DNA of 64,000 nt from Vibrio neptunius (lineage in GTDB: Bacteria; Pseudomonadota; Gammaproteobacteria; Enterobacterales; Vibrionaceae): the NCBI GenBank assembly GCA_019339365.1, contig CP079860.1, forward strand, positions 620,001 to 684,000, written 5' to 3'. Below, in pieces: positions 26,207-34,087 of the stretch (its first letter is position 1; the number at the start of each line of letters is the position of its first letter). Position numbers and translations under genes: made by a program. The notes beneath the pieces are model-generated. The model worked only from the letters and a program-made list of their open reading frames with translations. It ran no database searches and was not told the DNA's origin.

Positions 26207-26727
26207 AAACACCGGACCAGTTAACCCAAGTTGTTGAGAGCCTAGTACTCACAGCATCTGAAAAAGTAGACCTCAACAAACGCATGGCCAATCACGCCAG
26301 CCAGTTTTTCCGAGCCCAGATCCGCGCTCAGCGAGACATTGACAACACCCCATACCAAAGCCGAACACGAAGAAAGAAAGTCACGGTTCGGCAAGGGGTT
26401 GAAGGCGCACATACCGCCAACAACAAAAACATGTTGTTGGGGTTAGCACGCGCCATGCGAACCCGAGTGACGGAAGAGACGTTTGAAGTTGGGATCAAAG
26501 GCGTGGCTGGCGAAATCGGACGCGCGCACAACCAAGGCGCTCAGGTTTCCTACCAGCCGAGACTCAACGGCTTTTTCGATAGCAAGGTGGGGCGCTGGAC
26601 AGGCGGCACACTGACCAAACGACATTACACCATGCCCAAGCGAACCTTCATTGGTTGGACGCCAGCGCTAGAACGCGAGCTACTCGCCATGGCAGCAGAA
26701 CACTTTGCACGAGAGGAGGCAACGTAA
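26188..26727 (+). CDS. S: Tail completion / virion morphogenesis protein, P2 gpS family
   Basis: A 179-aa protein of the phage virion morphogenesis family (P2 gpS, Mu gpG): the Arg-rich middle (TPYQSRTRRKKVTVRQGVEG), NKNMLLGLARAMRTRV and the C-terminal MPKRTFIGWTPALERELLAMA are typical. It marks the point where P2-type head and neck genes hand over to Mu-type tail genes. Confidence 0.88.
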   Translation: MSELALKTPDQLTQVVESLVLTASEKVDLNKRMANHASQFFRAQIRAQRDIDNTPYQSRTRRKKVTVRQGVEGAHTANNKNMLLGLARAMRTRVTEETFEVGIKGVAGEIGRAHNQGAQVSYQPRLNGFFDSKVGRWTGGTLTKRHYTMPKRTFIGWTPALERELLAMAAEHFAREEAT

Positions 26728-26933
26728 TGGAAAAACCCACACTACCCACATTCACCATCAAGCCAAGAGCCGGCGTCACCGTCAAAGACCCAGAAACCCT
26801 TGAGCCACTGAAAAAGACGGGGGAAAGCAAACCACGTAACACCTATTGGCTACGTCGTGTCAATGATGGTGACTGCACGGTTGTTGAGCCTTCAACCAAA
26901 CAGACAACCATCAAGAAGGAGGCTAAATCATGA
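26727..26933 (+). CDS. Mu gp38-like small protein (DUF2635)
   Basis: A 68-aa protein whose pattern, KPRAGVTVKDPETLEPL followed by TYWLRRVNDGDCTV, is that of the DUF2635/Mu gp38 family found just before the sheath gene in Mu-like tails. Function unknown. The ATG overlaps the previous stop (TAATG), and gaggaggc is its ribosome-binding site. It overlaps the sheath gene by 4 bp. Confidence 0.82.
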   Translation: MEKPTLPTFTIKPRAGVTVKDPETLEPLKKTGESKPRNTYWLRRVNDGDCTVVEPSTKQTTIKKEAKS

Positions 26934-28075
26934 GCATTAGCTTCAGCGAAGTCCCTACTAATATTCGCGTACCGGGTTGCTTTATCGAGATCGATAACAG
27001 CCTAGCGAACAGTGCAGAAGACCAACAAGTCATCTTAGCCATTGGTCATGCGATTGCAGGTGCCAAAGTGGGGCCCAATACCGTCAAGTTGTGCATGGAC
27101 GAAACCCTTGCCGCCGCGTACTTCGGCAAAGAGGGCGCCACCTCAGAGATTGTCGAAATGGTGAAATACTTCCGCAAACAAGATCAAGTGATGCCCATTT
27201 ACGCGGTCAGTGTCGATTCTGGCGATATCACCAGTGCGCTGGCGGCGTTGGGCGACGTTCAATATCACCACATCCTGTGCTCACTCAAGGATGAAAGGAC
27301 GATTCGAGAACTCGGTGAGTTACTCGAAGAACGTTATGACGCCATGAACCAGATCCCCGGTTTGGCTTACATTCCAAAGAAAGGCACACATGCAGAGCTC
27401 GTCACCTTCGCCCCTGTCAGCAATTGCCCATTGATTAGCTTTATGCCTATCAATCAATTCTGTGATTCTACCAACAAAGCGCTCAGTGATGCCGCGGCCA
27501 TTGGTGCTTGGGTAGGGCAAATCGCCCCTTCACTGGCCATCGACCCTTGCCGACCTTTGCAAACGCTTAAGCTCAATGGCGTTTACTCAAAGGCAGCCAG
27601 TGAGTGGACCTTTGCCGAGCGCAACATGCTGCTTTATGAGGGCATCAGCACCTTTACCGTCAGCTCGGCCAAAGAAGTCATGGTTGAGCGCCCTATTACG
27701 GCGTACACCCAAAACGCCGCAGGCATTGCCGATAACAGCTACCTTGATGTGATGACCCCTGCTACCGCAATGTATTTTCGCCAAAAGCAACACTCACGCA
27801 TCCTGAGTAAATACGCGCGACACAAGCTGGCCAAAGATGGCACTAAGTTCGCCCGCGGCCAGGCTATCGTCACCCCCAGCATGCTTAAAACCGAGCTGCT
27901 CGCCCTCTATCGCGAGCTCGAGTACAACGGCATCGTTCAAGACTTTGACGGCTACAAAAAGTCACTCATCGTTGAGCTAGATGATAAGAACAAGCAACGG
28001 GCCAACTACCAAGATTCACCGCAGTTCGTTAATGGCCTCATCATTACCGCAGGTAAAGTTCAATTTAGGAAATAA
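26930..28075 (+). CDS. Tail sheath protein, Mu gpL-like
   Basis: A 381-aa contractile sheath subunit. The start (SISFSEVPTNIRVPGCFIEIDNSLA) and the end (YQDSPQFVNGLIITAGKVQFRK) are typical for Mu-like sheaths. It is shorter than Mu gpL (495 aa). The central domain includes PVSNCPLISFMPINQFCDST. It shows that the phage has a contractile tail. Confidence 0.93.
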   Translation: MSISFSEVPTNIRVPGCFIEIDNSLANSAEDQQVILAIGHAIAGAKVGPNTVKLCMDETLAAAYFGKEGATSEIVEMVKYFRKQDQVMPIYAVSVDSGDITSALAALGDVQYHHILCSLKDERTIRELGELLEERYDAMNQIPGLAYIPKKGTHAELVTFAPVSNCPLISFMPINQFCDSTNKALSDAAAIGAWVGQIAPSLAIDPCRPLQTLKLNGVYSKAASEWTFAERNMLLYEGISTFTVSSAKEVMVERPITAYTQNAAGIADNSYLDVMTPATAMYFRQKQHSRILSKYARHKLAKDGTKFARGQAIVTPSMLKTELLALYRELEYNGIVQDFDGYKKSLIVELDDKNKQRANYQDSPQFVNGLIITAGKVQFRK

Positions 28076-28078
28076 CTT

Positions 28079-28444
28079 ATGGCAACGAAAATCACTAGCC
28101 GCGCTGTCCTCAACGCCGGGTCATTAGGTCGCCTCCCCATCAAAGAAGGGGCTGAAATAGGCTTTGGCAACCTCAAACGTGAAGCCGTGTTGGGCGATGA
28201 TGGCGTCCTTGGCTACACCGAAGAGCACTCAGATGCGCCCTTTATCAAGGCGACCATCATCCACGCCAAAGACACCGACGAAGAAGCAATCGCTAATTTA
28301 GTGGATGAAAACATCACCTTAGAAACCAACAGCGGCAAAACCTACACGCTCAAAGAAGCGTTCTCAGCCGATCCTTTGTCGCTCAATGTCAAAGACGGCC
28401 AGCTTGAAATCTTACTTAACGGCACTGAGCTGATCCCACAGTAA
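28079..28444 (+). CDS. Tail tube protein, Mu gpM-like
   Basis: A 121-aa tube protein. Mu-type signature pieces are SLGRLPIKEGAEIGFGNLKREAV and HSDAPFIKATIIHAKDTDEE. It stacks in hexameric rings inside the sheath. It follows the sheath with 3 bp between genes. Confidence 0.85.
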   Translation: MATKITSRAVLNAGSLGRLPIKEGAEIGFGNLKREAVLGDDGVLGYTEEHSDAPFIKATIIHAKDTDEEAIANLVDENITLETNSGKTYTLKEAFSADPLSLNVKDGQLEILLNGTELIPQ

Positions 28445-28455
28445 GGAGTGAAACC

Positions 28456-29142
28456 ATGTTATCCATACTGATGAAACGCCAACCGCCGTTAAACACCGTC
28501 CAGATCAAGCAAGCCAAAGCAAGCACCACCACTCGCACGGCGTTTGCTGATAAACCCTGGCAAGAGACGCAAGCGATCTTAAAGCAAGACCTAAGCTACT
28601 TAAAAAGCCTAGCTGGCTCGAAAGAGAAAAACCCCTATAAACAACAACTGGTCGATAAATACCGCCCCTTAGTAGAAAAGCTCATCGCCACTCATCAGGG
28701 CAATTACGCCAACCTCGAAGTAATGTGGTGGTTCTACGTATGGCAAGTCGACCTCGGCCAGTTTGAAACCGTATACGCGGATTTCCGCTTGGCCATCGAC
28801 CGTGGTTTAGAGCCGCCCACCACCTGGCGCACCAACGGCCATACCGCCTTTTGTGACTTGGTCTTCAGCTACTCACACCAGGCGGTGCAGAACAACCAAC
28901 CGTTCACCAAAGACTACCTGATCCAAACCGTCAACGACCTCCAGTCTGGTCACCTTGCCACCAACGCACCACTCAAAGTGAAAATGTATCGCCTGGTCGG
29001 AGACTGGTACTTCGAAGACGGCGAGAAAACCCTCGCCCATGACTGGTTCGAACAGGTGATGAGGCTCGACCCGAAAAAAGGCGGTCGCAAGACCAAACTC
29101 AAAGACTTAAAACAGGAGCTCGGCAATGACAGCGCCAATTAA
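28456..29142 (+). CDS. M: Terminase small subunit, P2 gpM family, at an unusual place
   Basis: A 228-aa protein that resembles the P2 gpM endonuclease subunit: VEKLIATHQGNYANLEVMWWFYVWQVDLGQFETVYADFRLAIDRGLEPP matches the gpM region with V(M/W)LWRLDTGDI…A…YALKYGL, and the C-terminal tetratricopeptide-like tail (DWYFEDGEKTLAHDWFEQVMRLDP) also agrees. In P2 this gene is between capsid and L; here it lies between tail tube and tail chaperone. It overlaps the next gene by 17 bp. Assignment is by pattern and length and should be checked by profile search. Confidence 0.72.
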   Translation: MLSILMKRQPPLNTVQIKQAKASTTTRTAFADKPWQETQAILKQDLSYLKSLAGSKEKNPYKQQLVDKYRPLVEKLIATHQGNYANLEVMWWFYVWQVDLGQFETVYADFRLAIDRGLEPPTTWRTNGHTAFCDLVFSYSHQAVQNNQPFTKDYLIQTVNDLQSGHLATNAPLKVKMYRLVGDWYFEDGEKTLAHDWFEQVMRLDPKKGGRKTKLKDLKQELGNDSAN

Positions 29143-29632
29143 CCATCAGACCACCCTGCGCAGCGTGGACCTGCCTGTGCCGATAGAAAAAGACGGCAAC
29201 CCAATCACAACGCTCGATATCCAAAAACCCAACTCAGGCCACCTTCGCGGCCTGAGCCTGATTGACGTGTGCGAGATGCGCTTTGCCGCCGGTGAAGTGC
29301 TGTTACCCCGCATCACTAGCCTCAATGAACGCGATGTGATGAATATGCCCATTGAAAACTGGGCGCCAATCCTGACGACTATCGCCTCTTTTTTTCGTCA
29401 ATGTGGAACAGTGATAGACCATGTGGAAGACTATTACGCCGACCTTGCTGCCGTGTTCCATTGGCCACCCAGCGAAATAGACCAGCTCAGCTACGAAGAC
29501 CTATTGTTGTTCCGCGACAAAGCCCGCCAACGAACGGAAGAGCCAGAGAGCGACTCATCGCTCCTTTGTGCCTTAGACAAGGACCCAACCAATGAAGATG
29601 AGCCTATCCATCGTTATGGGCATCAAGGATAA
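29126..29632 (+). CDS. Tail assembly chaperone, Mu gp41-like E fused to P2 gpE-like domain
   Basis: A 168-aa protein joining two pieces that phages usually express by frameshifting. Residues 1-90 match the Mu gp41-like chaperone (SGHLRGLSLIDVCEMRFAAGEVLLPRITSLNERD). Residues about 105-140 match the P2 gpE extension (ADLAAVFHWPPSEIDQLSYEDLLLFRDKA). The join lies at a run of seven T (29389-29395). A +1 or -2 slip there gives the ending VNVEQ and a stop, which would be the short form. So here the long form is read in frame, and the short form would need slippage. Alternatively the run is miscounted by one base. It binds the tape measure. Confidence 0.75.
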   Translation: MTAPINHQTTLRSVDLPVPIEKDGNPITTLDIQKPNSGHLRGLSLIDVCEMRFAAGEVLLPRITSLNERDVMNMPIENWAPILTTIASFFRQCGTVIDHVEDYYADLAAVFHWPPSEIDQLSYEDLLLFRDKARQRTEEPESDSSLLCALDKDPTNEDEPIHRYGHQG

Positions 29633-31475
29633 AACCCAACCCATCCTAAAAGGCATGAGCAGCGAATCCGACCGCTACGCCAAGAAAATCGCAAAAGTGC
29701 AGAAAGCGCAGGCGGACGACGCCAGCGCCATGGCCATGATTGACCGCTTCAACGACATCAAGAAAGCCAAACAGAAAAATACCCTCGCCCTAAAAGCCGA
29801 GCAAGAGCAGCTCGATAAGCTGAAGAAAAAAGCCAAACAACTGCTGGCACCCAGCGCGGCACTGACGGCCAAAATCGCCAAGCAACAAGAAAAGCTAACC
29901 AAACTCAACAGCGAGCAAAAGCAACATCAGACCGGCTTAATGGACCTGCGCAAAAGCCTCAAAAAATCCGGCGTTTCTGTGTACAAGCTCGATAGCGAAT
30001 ACGACCGCCTCAACAAGAGCTACCAACAGCATGGCAAAGCGATCACCTCACTACAAAAGAAGTACACCAAGCTGCAAGGCATCATGAAACCGATGCAAAA
30101 GCTCAATAGCAAAATCAAGTTTCCCAAGATTGGTGGCGCGGTGGCGAGCAAAGGGGCCGCACTGCTAGGTGGACTGAGCCTGGCTGGCCTAGTCAACGAA
30201 GTGAACCAGGCCGCCAGCGAGATGGATGCACTGGCCAAGAAGTCAGCCACGCTGAAAATATCCATTAGCGAGCTGCAAGCACTACGCAAACAAGCCTCAC
30301 ACGCAGGCGTTGACGAAGATACCATGTCAACGGCCTTGACTCGCTTCACCAAACGCCTCGGCGTACTGCAACAAACGGGGAGCGGCGCTCTGGGCTCTTT
30401 CCTCAAAAAAAGTCGTAACTCCGCCTTCAAAGATTTGAAAGGTGCAGCGAATACCCAAGAAGCTTATGAAGCACTATTAGCATCCTTTGCAAAGCTGAAA
30501 ACCGCTCAAGAGCAAATGGCCTTTGCCGATGCGGCCTTTGGCCAAGACGGCCGTCAAATGCTCCTGCTACTGCGTGAAGGCACCGATGGCCTCGCCAAAT
30601 CGCGCAAAGAATTGGCCGAACTCGGCGGCGGCGCCAAAGCCGAAGACGCCGCCAAAGCAGAAGCCTACAACGACGCCCTGCAGCGCATTCAAGAAAGCAT
30701 CAAATCCATCAAGTACGCCGCCCTCGCCCCCATCATGGAAAAAGCCACCCAAGCCTTTAGTGAGTTCACTGAAAACTTTAAAGATGAGCAATGGCGAGAA
30801 GACACCATCACCAAAGTCACCCAAGCAGTGAAAGGACTCTACAACGGCCTCACCTTACTCGGCAAAGGCATCCTATTTGCACTTCAATACTTCCGCGAAA
30901 TCGTCGCTGGCGTTGTTCTCTTTAAAGCCGCCTTGATTGCCCTCAACGCCGTGATATTAAGTAACCCCCTTGGCCTTATCGTAGCAGGTGTAATGGCGGC
31001 GGTGGTGGCCATTACCTACCTAGTTGATAAATTCATTGGCCTAGACAAAGTGATGAAAGCCATCGGGGAAGGCATCAGCTGGTTGTGGGAAGAGTTCAAA
31101 AAGCTCATCAACAAACTGCCCGACTCGCTCATCCCTGAAGATTGGAAAATCGAAACCGAACAGGCAGGTGAACAAGCGGATAAATTAGCCGGGAAACTCA
31201 ACACGATAAAAGACAAAAACGTCAAATTAGGTATCACGACCAATGAAACCCATAACCGAACTGAAAAACAACGTTACAGTGATTACACCACAGGGAACTT
31301 CGCTACACAAAGCCAGTATCGCCCCTACCAACCGTTAGCCCCACAAACAATGAAAAGTAAATCTGAAGTCGAACTGCGCATCAAATCCGATAAGCCAGTT
31401 ACGGTCGACAAGGCTAAGAGCGAGAAGGGTACAGACCTGAATTTGGATGTGGGGAGTTTGGGGTGGAGTTATTAG
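29592..31475 (+). CDS. Tail tape measure protein
   Basis: A 627-aa tape measure protein that sets tail length. Long coiled-coil helices occupy about residues 45-170 (Lys/Gln/Leu-rich), followed by Gly/Ala-rich segments (GGAVASKGAALLGGLSLAGL), a TP901-type domain (residues 210-350), apolar spans near 425-490 (GILFALQYF, AGVVLFKAALIALNAVIL) that insert in the host membrane, and a polar C-terminus. In Mu-like tails gp43 comes next; here the structural genes stop and cargo begins. Confidence 0.9.
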   Translation: MKMSLSIVMGIKDKTQPILKGMSSESDRYAKKIAKVQKAQADDASAMAMIDRFNDIKKAKQKNTLALKAEQEQLDKLKKKAKQLLAPSAALTAKIAKQQEKLTKLNSEQKQHQTGLMDLRKSLKKSGVSVYKLDSEYDRLNKSYQQHGKAITSLQKKYTKLQGIMKPMQKLNSKIKFPKIGGAVASKGAALLGGLSLAGLVNEVNQAASEMDALAKKSATLKISISELQALRKQASHAGVDEDTMSTALTRFTKRLGVLQQTGSGALGSFLKKSRNSAFKDLKGAANTQEAYEALLASFAKLKTAQEQMAFADAAFGQDGRQMLLLLREGTDGLAKSRKELAELGGGAKAEDAAKAEAYNDALQRIQESIKSIKYAALAPIMEKATQAFSEFTENFKDEQWREDTITKVTQAVKGLYNGLTLLGKGILFALQYFREIVAGVVLFKAALIALNAVILSNPLGLIVAGVMAAVVAITYLVDKFIGLDKVMKAIGEGISWLWEEFKKLINKLPDSLIPEDWKIETEQAGEQADKLAGKLNTIKDKNVKLGITTNETHNRTEKQRYSDYTTGNFATQSQYRPYQPLAPQTMKSKSEVELRIKSDKPVTVDKAKSEKGTDLNLDVGSLGWSY

Positions 31476-31561
31476 TTATCAAGAAAAAGACAAAAAGCTG
31501 TCAAATTTTTACTTGGATTAAATCGGCCCTGCTATAACCCGTACTCTATCTTGGATAGTAA

Positions 31562-31577
31562 CTGTATGCCCGAACAG
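31562..31577. promoter_or_regulatory. LexA-box-like site 1
   Basis: CTGT-N8-ACAG is matched exactly (ctgtatgcccgaacag), but the spacer is GC-richer and less symmetric than in strong SOS boxes. It lies in the AT-rich gap 31476-31814 after the tape measure gene. The same gap holds three copies of the octamer gtatatac (31593, 31723, 31732) and no gene that I can support. Confidence 0.45.
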
Positions 31578-31763
31578 CATTTATCACCCCCTGTATATAC
31601 AACAAAAAACCACAATAAAAATAAAATACAACCTAAAACACCACAAAATACAGAACAAACAAAATTAAACTCCAAAAGATGACCTTAGAAATAAATCATT
31701 ATTGATTTGAAAGAAGCTAGATGTATATACTGTATATACTAAATACAAAATATAAAATTAGCA

Positions 31764-31779
31764 TTGTATGTTCATACAG
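31764..31779. promoter_or_regulatory. LexA-box-like site 2 before the toxin gene
   Basis: The sequence attgtatgttcatacagt (31763-31780) is a near-palindrome that fits the Vibrio/E. coli LexA pattern ACTGTAT-N4-ATACAGT with one mismatch. It lies about 35 bp before the start codon at 31815, where a promoter would be. The downstream pair of small genes may therefore be SOS-controlled. Confidence 0.55.
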
Positions 31780-31814
31780 TATTTTCTTTAACGTGATATG
31801 AAGTCTAAAAATCT

Positions 31815-32108
31815 ATGACTTTTGAAATTTCTAATGATGTTCGAAAAAAACTGGCCGTAAAACATGATGTCACTGAGCAAGAAGTAATAGAGTGTTTTGC
31901 AAACAGGGAATCCACTAAAAACTTCTTAAAAGATACGAGAGAAGAACATCTTACAGACCCACCTACACTATGGTTCGTATCAGAGACTGATACAGGGAAA
32001 AAGCTAAAAGTTGTCTTTATCTATTATAGCGATCTGGAAAAGTTTGTAATCAAAACAGCATATGCAGCAAATCCAGAAGAAATTCGCATCTTTAACAAAT
32101 TTGCTTAA
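31815..32108 (+). CDS. BrnT/RelE-like toxin candidate
   Basis: A 97-aa small basic protein. The pattern KHDVTEQEVIECFANRE, DTREEHLTDPPTLWFVSETDTGKKLKVVFIYY and FVIKTAYAANPEEIRIFNKF matches a family often annotated, misleadingly, as ADP-ribosyl-(dinitrogen reductase) hydrolase. The compact beta-sheet layout (V-x-F-I-Y strand, then T-A-Y-x-A) is like BrnT ribonucleases. It is followed by a CopG-type gene in the usual toxin-antitoxin order of brnT-brnA. Confidence 0.55.
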   Translation: MTFEISNDVRKKLAVKHDVTEQEVIECFANRESTKNFLKDTREEHLTDPPTLWFVSETDTGKKLKVVFIYYSDLEKFVIKTAYAANPEEIRIFNKFA

Positions 32109-32175
32109 TAATTATTATATCAATTAATAAACCCGATGAGTGACACTGATACAACGTGTCGCAGGAGAGTATGCA

Positions 32176-32520
32176 ATGAACACACCTAAGAAGATCGAAA
32201 GTACCGTTGAAGCATGGGAAGACGGTCAACTAGGCCGTGACGAACACTTTGTAGAAAAAGTAGAAATCAAGTCAGAGATAATTGATAAGTCTCTAGAATT
32301 ACAGCTAATTTCGATTCGCCTACAAAACGGATTGATTGAAGACCTTAAAAATATCGCTAAAATTCATGGTATTGGCTACCAACCACTAATCAAACAAGTT
32401 CTCAAACGATTTGTAGATGCAGAGCTTAAAATGATGCTGCGTGAGAAAGTCGCAGAAGAAACGAGAAAAGAAGCGGAAGAAGAAGCAGCTAAAAGCGAAC
32501 CGATTAAAGCTTGTGGCTAA
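32176..32520 (+). CDS. CopG/BrnA-like antitoxin candidate
   Basis: A 114-aa protein: EAWEDGQLGRDEHFVEKVEI at the start, then a ribbon-helix-helix-like segment (LQLISIRLQNGLIEDLKNIAKIHGIGYQPLIKQVLKRFVD) and a charged tail. This is the layout of antitoxins that bind DNA and neutralise the partner toxin. ATG 32176 is preceded by caggagag; earlier starts have no such site. It closes with a clear terminator. Confidence 0.65.
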   Translation: MNTPKKIESTVEAWEDGQLGRDEHFVEKVEIKSEIIDKSLELQLISIRLQNGLIEDLKNIAKIHGIGYQPLIKQVLKRFVDAELKMMLREKVAEETRKEAEEEAAKSEPIKACG

Positions 32521-32541
32521 TTTACCTTCAACAAGATACAA

Positions 32542-32566
32542 AACGCCCTACAAGGGCGTTTTTTAT
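32542..32566 (+). terminator. Terminator of the toxin-antitoxin pair
   Basis: The hairpin aacgccc-tacaa-gggcgtt (32542-32560) is followed by a run of T (ttttat). Confidence 0.88.
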
Positions 32567-32688
32567 ACCTAGTCACCTCTCTGGTAAAGCTCTAAGTTCT
32601 TCTAATAGCAAGGCTTAATAATATCTGTTCTTACAATTTTATTACGATAGCTGTCTTTTAAACTAGACACGATTAATTGCCCCAATTT

Positions 32689-33063
32689 TCACTCGAAGTA
32701 TATGTCTTTACTCCGGTCAAATTTTCTAACTATCGCACCAGCTTCCGATGGGTGCTGCTGAGGAGTCAACAAAGTATTCCAAAATGTATCATCCCAGCTA
32801 TCACCTTTCAGATAGAGATATCTACAGATTTTCACCAAATCCAATCGACTCCATTGACTAGCAGAAGAACGTACTTTTAGGTCATTTTCCAACTGATAAA
32901 ACGTTGGTATGGCCTTGGCTTGCCATGCTTTATCCAAAAGCTCATTTAACTCGTCAACTTTGTCAGATGATATGAGAAAGCTGTTAGCATAAACTTCATG
33001 CGGCATTTCTATAGTACTTCCATCGGTATCCTCAAAGAGCGGATACACGCCGTTGTACCAAGG
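32689..33063 (-). pseudogene. C-terminal remnant of an unknown gene, fused to a GNAT fragment
   Basis: A leftward frame encodes at least WYNGVYPLFEDTDGSTIEM and then a helical, acidic protein ending KFDRSKDIYFE. Its reading frame is already open at the junction near 33060, and no good start exists, so it looks like the C-terminal piece (about 120 codons) of another gene. It does not resemble the C-terminus of the GNAT protein whose N-terminal part lies directly upstream. Confidence 0.5.
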
Positions 33064-33404
33064 CCGCTTCCGCGCTGGTTGGCATCGACCGCCAAACGCG
33101 TGATTTTTAACGCGGGTAGCGTCGCATATCGGTTCGCCTTTGGGCAGTCATCTATAACATACGCATCGCCAAGATCGACCTCACTGCTTGTCAGCGTCAT
33201 ATAGGCTAATACTTTACCTGTTTCTTCATCGCTTTCATTGCGCTCAATGCAGACATAACTAATGCCAATCATTGACTCTTGAAAGTGACAAGCTTGTTTT
33301 TGTAGGAAGGTCTTTAAAGGAGCGAAGGCGTGATCGCCAGAACGAAACTTTTTGCAGTTATCTGAAGGGGAAAGTTTTCGAATCGAATAGTGAGCAGTTC
33401 CCAT
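33009..33404 (-). pseudogene. GNAT acetyltransferase toxin, truncated in its acetyl-CoA site
   Basis: The first about 115 residues match GNAT toxins of Vibrio-type toxin-antitoxin pairs: an N-terminal FRSGDHAFAPLKTFLQKQ segment, the strand GKVLAYMTLTSSEV, and ALKITRLAVDANQRGSGLGT, the acetyl-CoA-binding motif. Right after GLGT the protein departs from the family and stops 14 residues later, while the other frame opens into an unrelated sequence. No homopolymer is at the junction, so a deletion or recombination is more likely than a read error. Such toxins acetylate aminoacyl-tRNA; this copy should be inactive. Confidence 0.7.
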
Positions 33405-33418
33405 ATGGCAGGGAACGA

Positions 33419-33580
33419 CTATGCTTGCGCGGCGCGCATTTTAGCTAAGGCTTCACGACCACGTGCTAGCGCTTTCTTGGCATGTGGGTTAACTTTTGCT
33501 TCGCGAACCTGCTTTGCAAATTGCTTAGCATCTTCACCTGACAGCTCTAGTCGCCCAAATGTACTACTCTTTATTGCCAT
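33419..33580 (-). CDS. Antitoxin partner of the broken GNAT toxin
   Basis: A 53-aa protein (MAIKSSTFGRLELSGEDAK, then a basic tail). It sits 14 bp before the GNAT gene on the same strand, the order and spacing of GNAT toxin-antitoxin modules. I chose ATG 33580 because it gives the compact product; an earlier start adds a poorly conserved extension. It appears intact although the toxin is not. Confidence 0.6.
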   Translation of the reverse strand: MAIKSSTFGRLELSGEDAKQFAKQVREAKVNPHAKKALARGREALAKMRAAQA

Positions 33581-33745
33581 TATCGATGCCCTTTCGGTTA
33601 AAATGGTCACTCCGTGTCTGCCTGATCTCACTTCCTATCCGTGAGTCTGACAGACGCCTTAATTTTCTTTGATCCTGACGACGCTGTCAACGTTACTGGT
33701 TATTTTTTACACTGACCTCGGCCGACATAAGCCGACTACAACCAA

Positions 33746-33775
33746 TTGACACCTCTCAACAACCTACGCTAACCT
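33746..33775 (+). promoter_or_regulatory. Probable promoter of the first C4-like RNA
   Basis: ttgaca (33746-33751) lies 18 bp before taacct (33770-33775). The second copy has ttgact at 35096-35101 and taacct at 35120-35125 with the same 18-bp spacing, although the spacer and -35 flank differ. Conservation of only these two hexamers supports the promoter. Confidence 0.6.
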
Positions 33776-34087
33776 ACCACTGCACTGGCAAAATCCAGTG
33801 TCGGGATTGGTACCCCGTTTTTATTTCCACAGGCGCATAGACGCCAGCTTTTTGCTGGTTTTTTTATGTGCGGCTTCGGCACACCTAAACATGGTGGTTT
33901 TGCTTAACGATTAGGCAAAATACATCTGAATTATGGTGGGCTGGGCAGGGCAGCTTCGGCTGGCCGCGACCTGTGGAGCGGTAGTACCAACCTTGTTCAG
34001 TTCACCACCCGAAGATTGGTACCTTTGTGTGGTGATTCAAATTGAATCCACAGGAGGCCATCATGCCAAATCTAACCATTCTATCTA
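33768..34087. repeat. Immunity-leader repeat, copy 1
   Basis: This stretch is nearly the same as 35118-35441. Identity begins at gctaacctaccac and ends after the ninth codon of the antirepressor frame (atctaaa). It contains a promoter -10 box, a small terminated RNA, a short leader frame and the start of an antirepressor gene. The 1.03 kb between the copies carries an unrelated membrane-protein gene. Confidence 0.9.
33782..33865 (+). ncRNA. C4-like antisense RNA, copy 1
   Basis: A short RNA of about 84 nt is expected from the promoter at 33746-33775 to the terminator gccagc-ttttt-gctggt plus T tail (33843-33865). It begins with the hairpin cactgg-caaaat-ccagtg and carries the box gattggtacc (33805-33814). 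That box is complementary to gtagtaccaa (33981-33990) in the downstream message. This is the arrangement of phage P1/P7 C4 RNA, which represses an antirepressor message in trans. The family assignment is by structure and context. Confidence 0.65.

Noticed and set aside
29401..29595. Minus-one frame inside the tail chaperone gene as frameshift product
   Set aside because: Its product is Arg/Pro-rich and lacks the GpE motif, which is already in the zero frame; a -1 product is therefore unlikely to be functional.
30523..30831. 102-codon frame inside the tape measure gene
   Set aside because: Low-complexity Lys/Pro/Ser/Thr translation of another frame of the tape measure gene, without a start site.
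31593..31739. Three gtatatac octamers as a CRISPR-like or iteron array
   Set aside because: Only three copies with uneven spacing in AT-rich DNA; no spacers of constant length and no cas or replication gene beside them.
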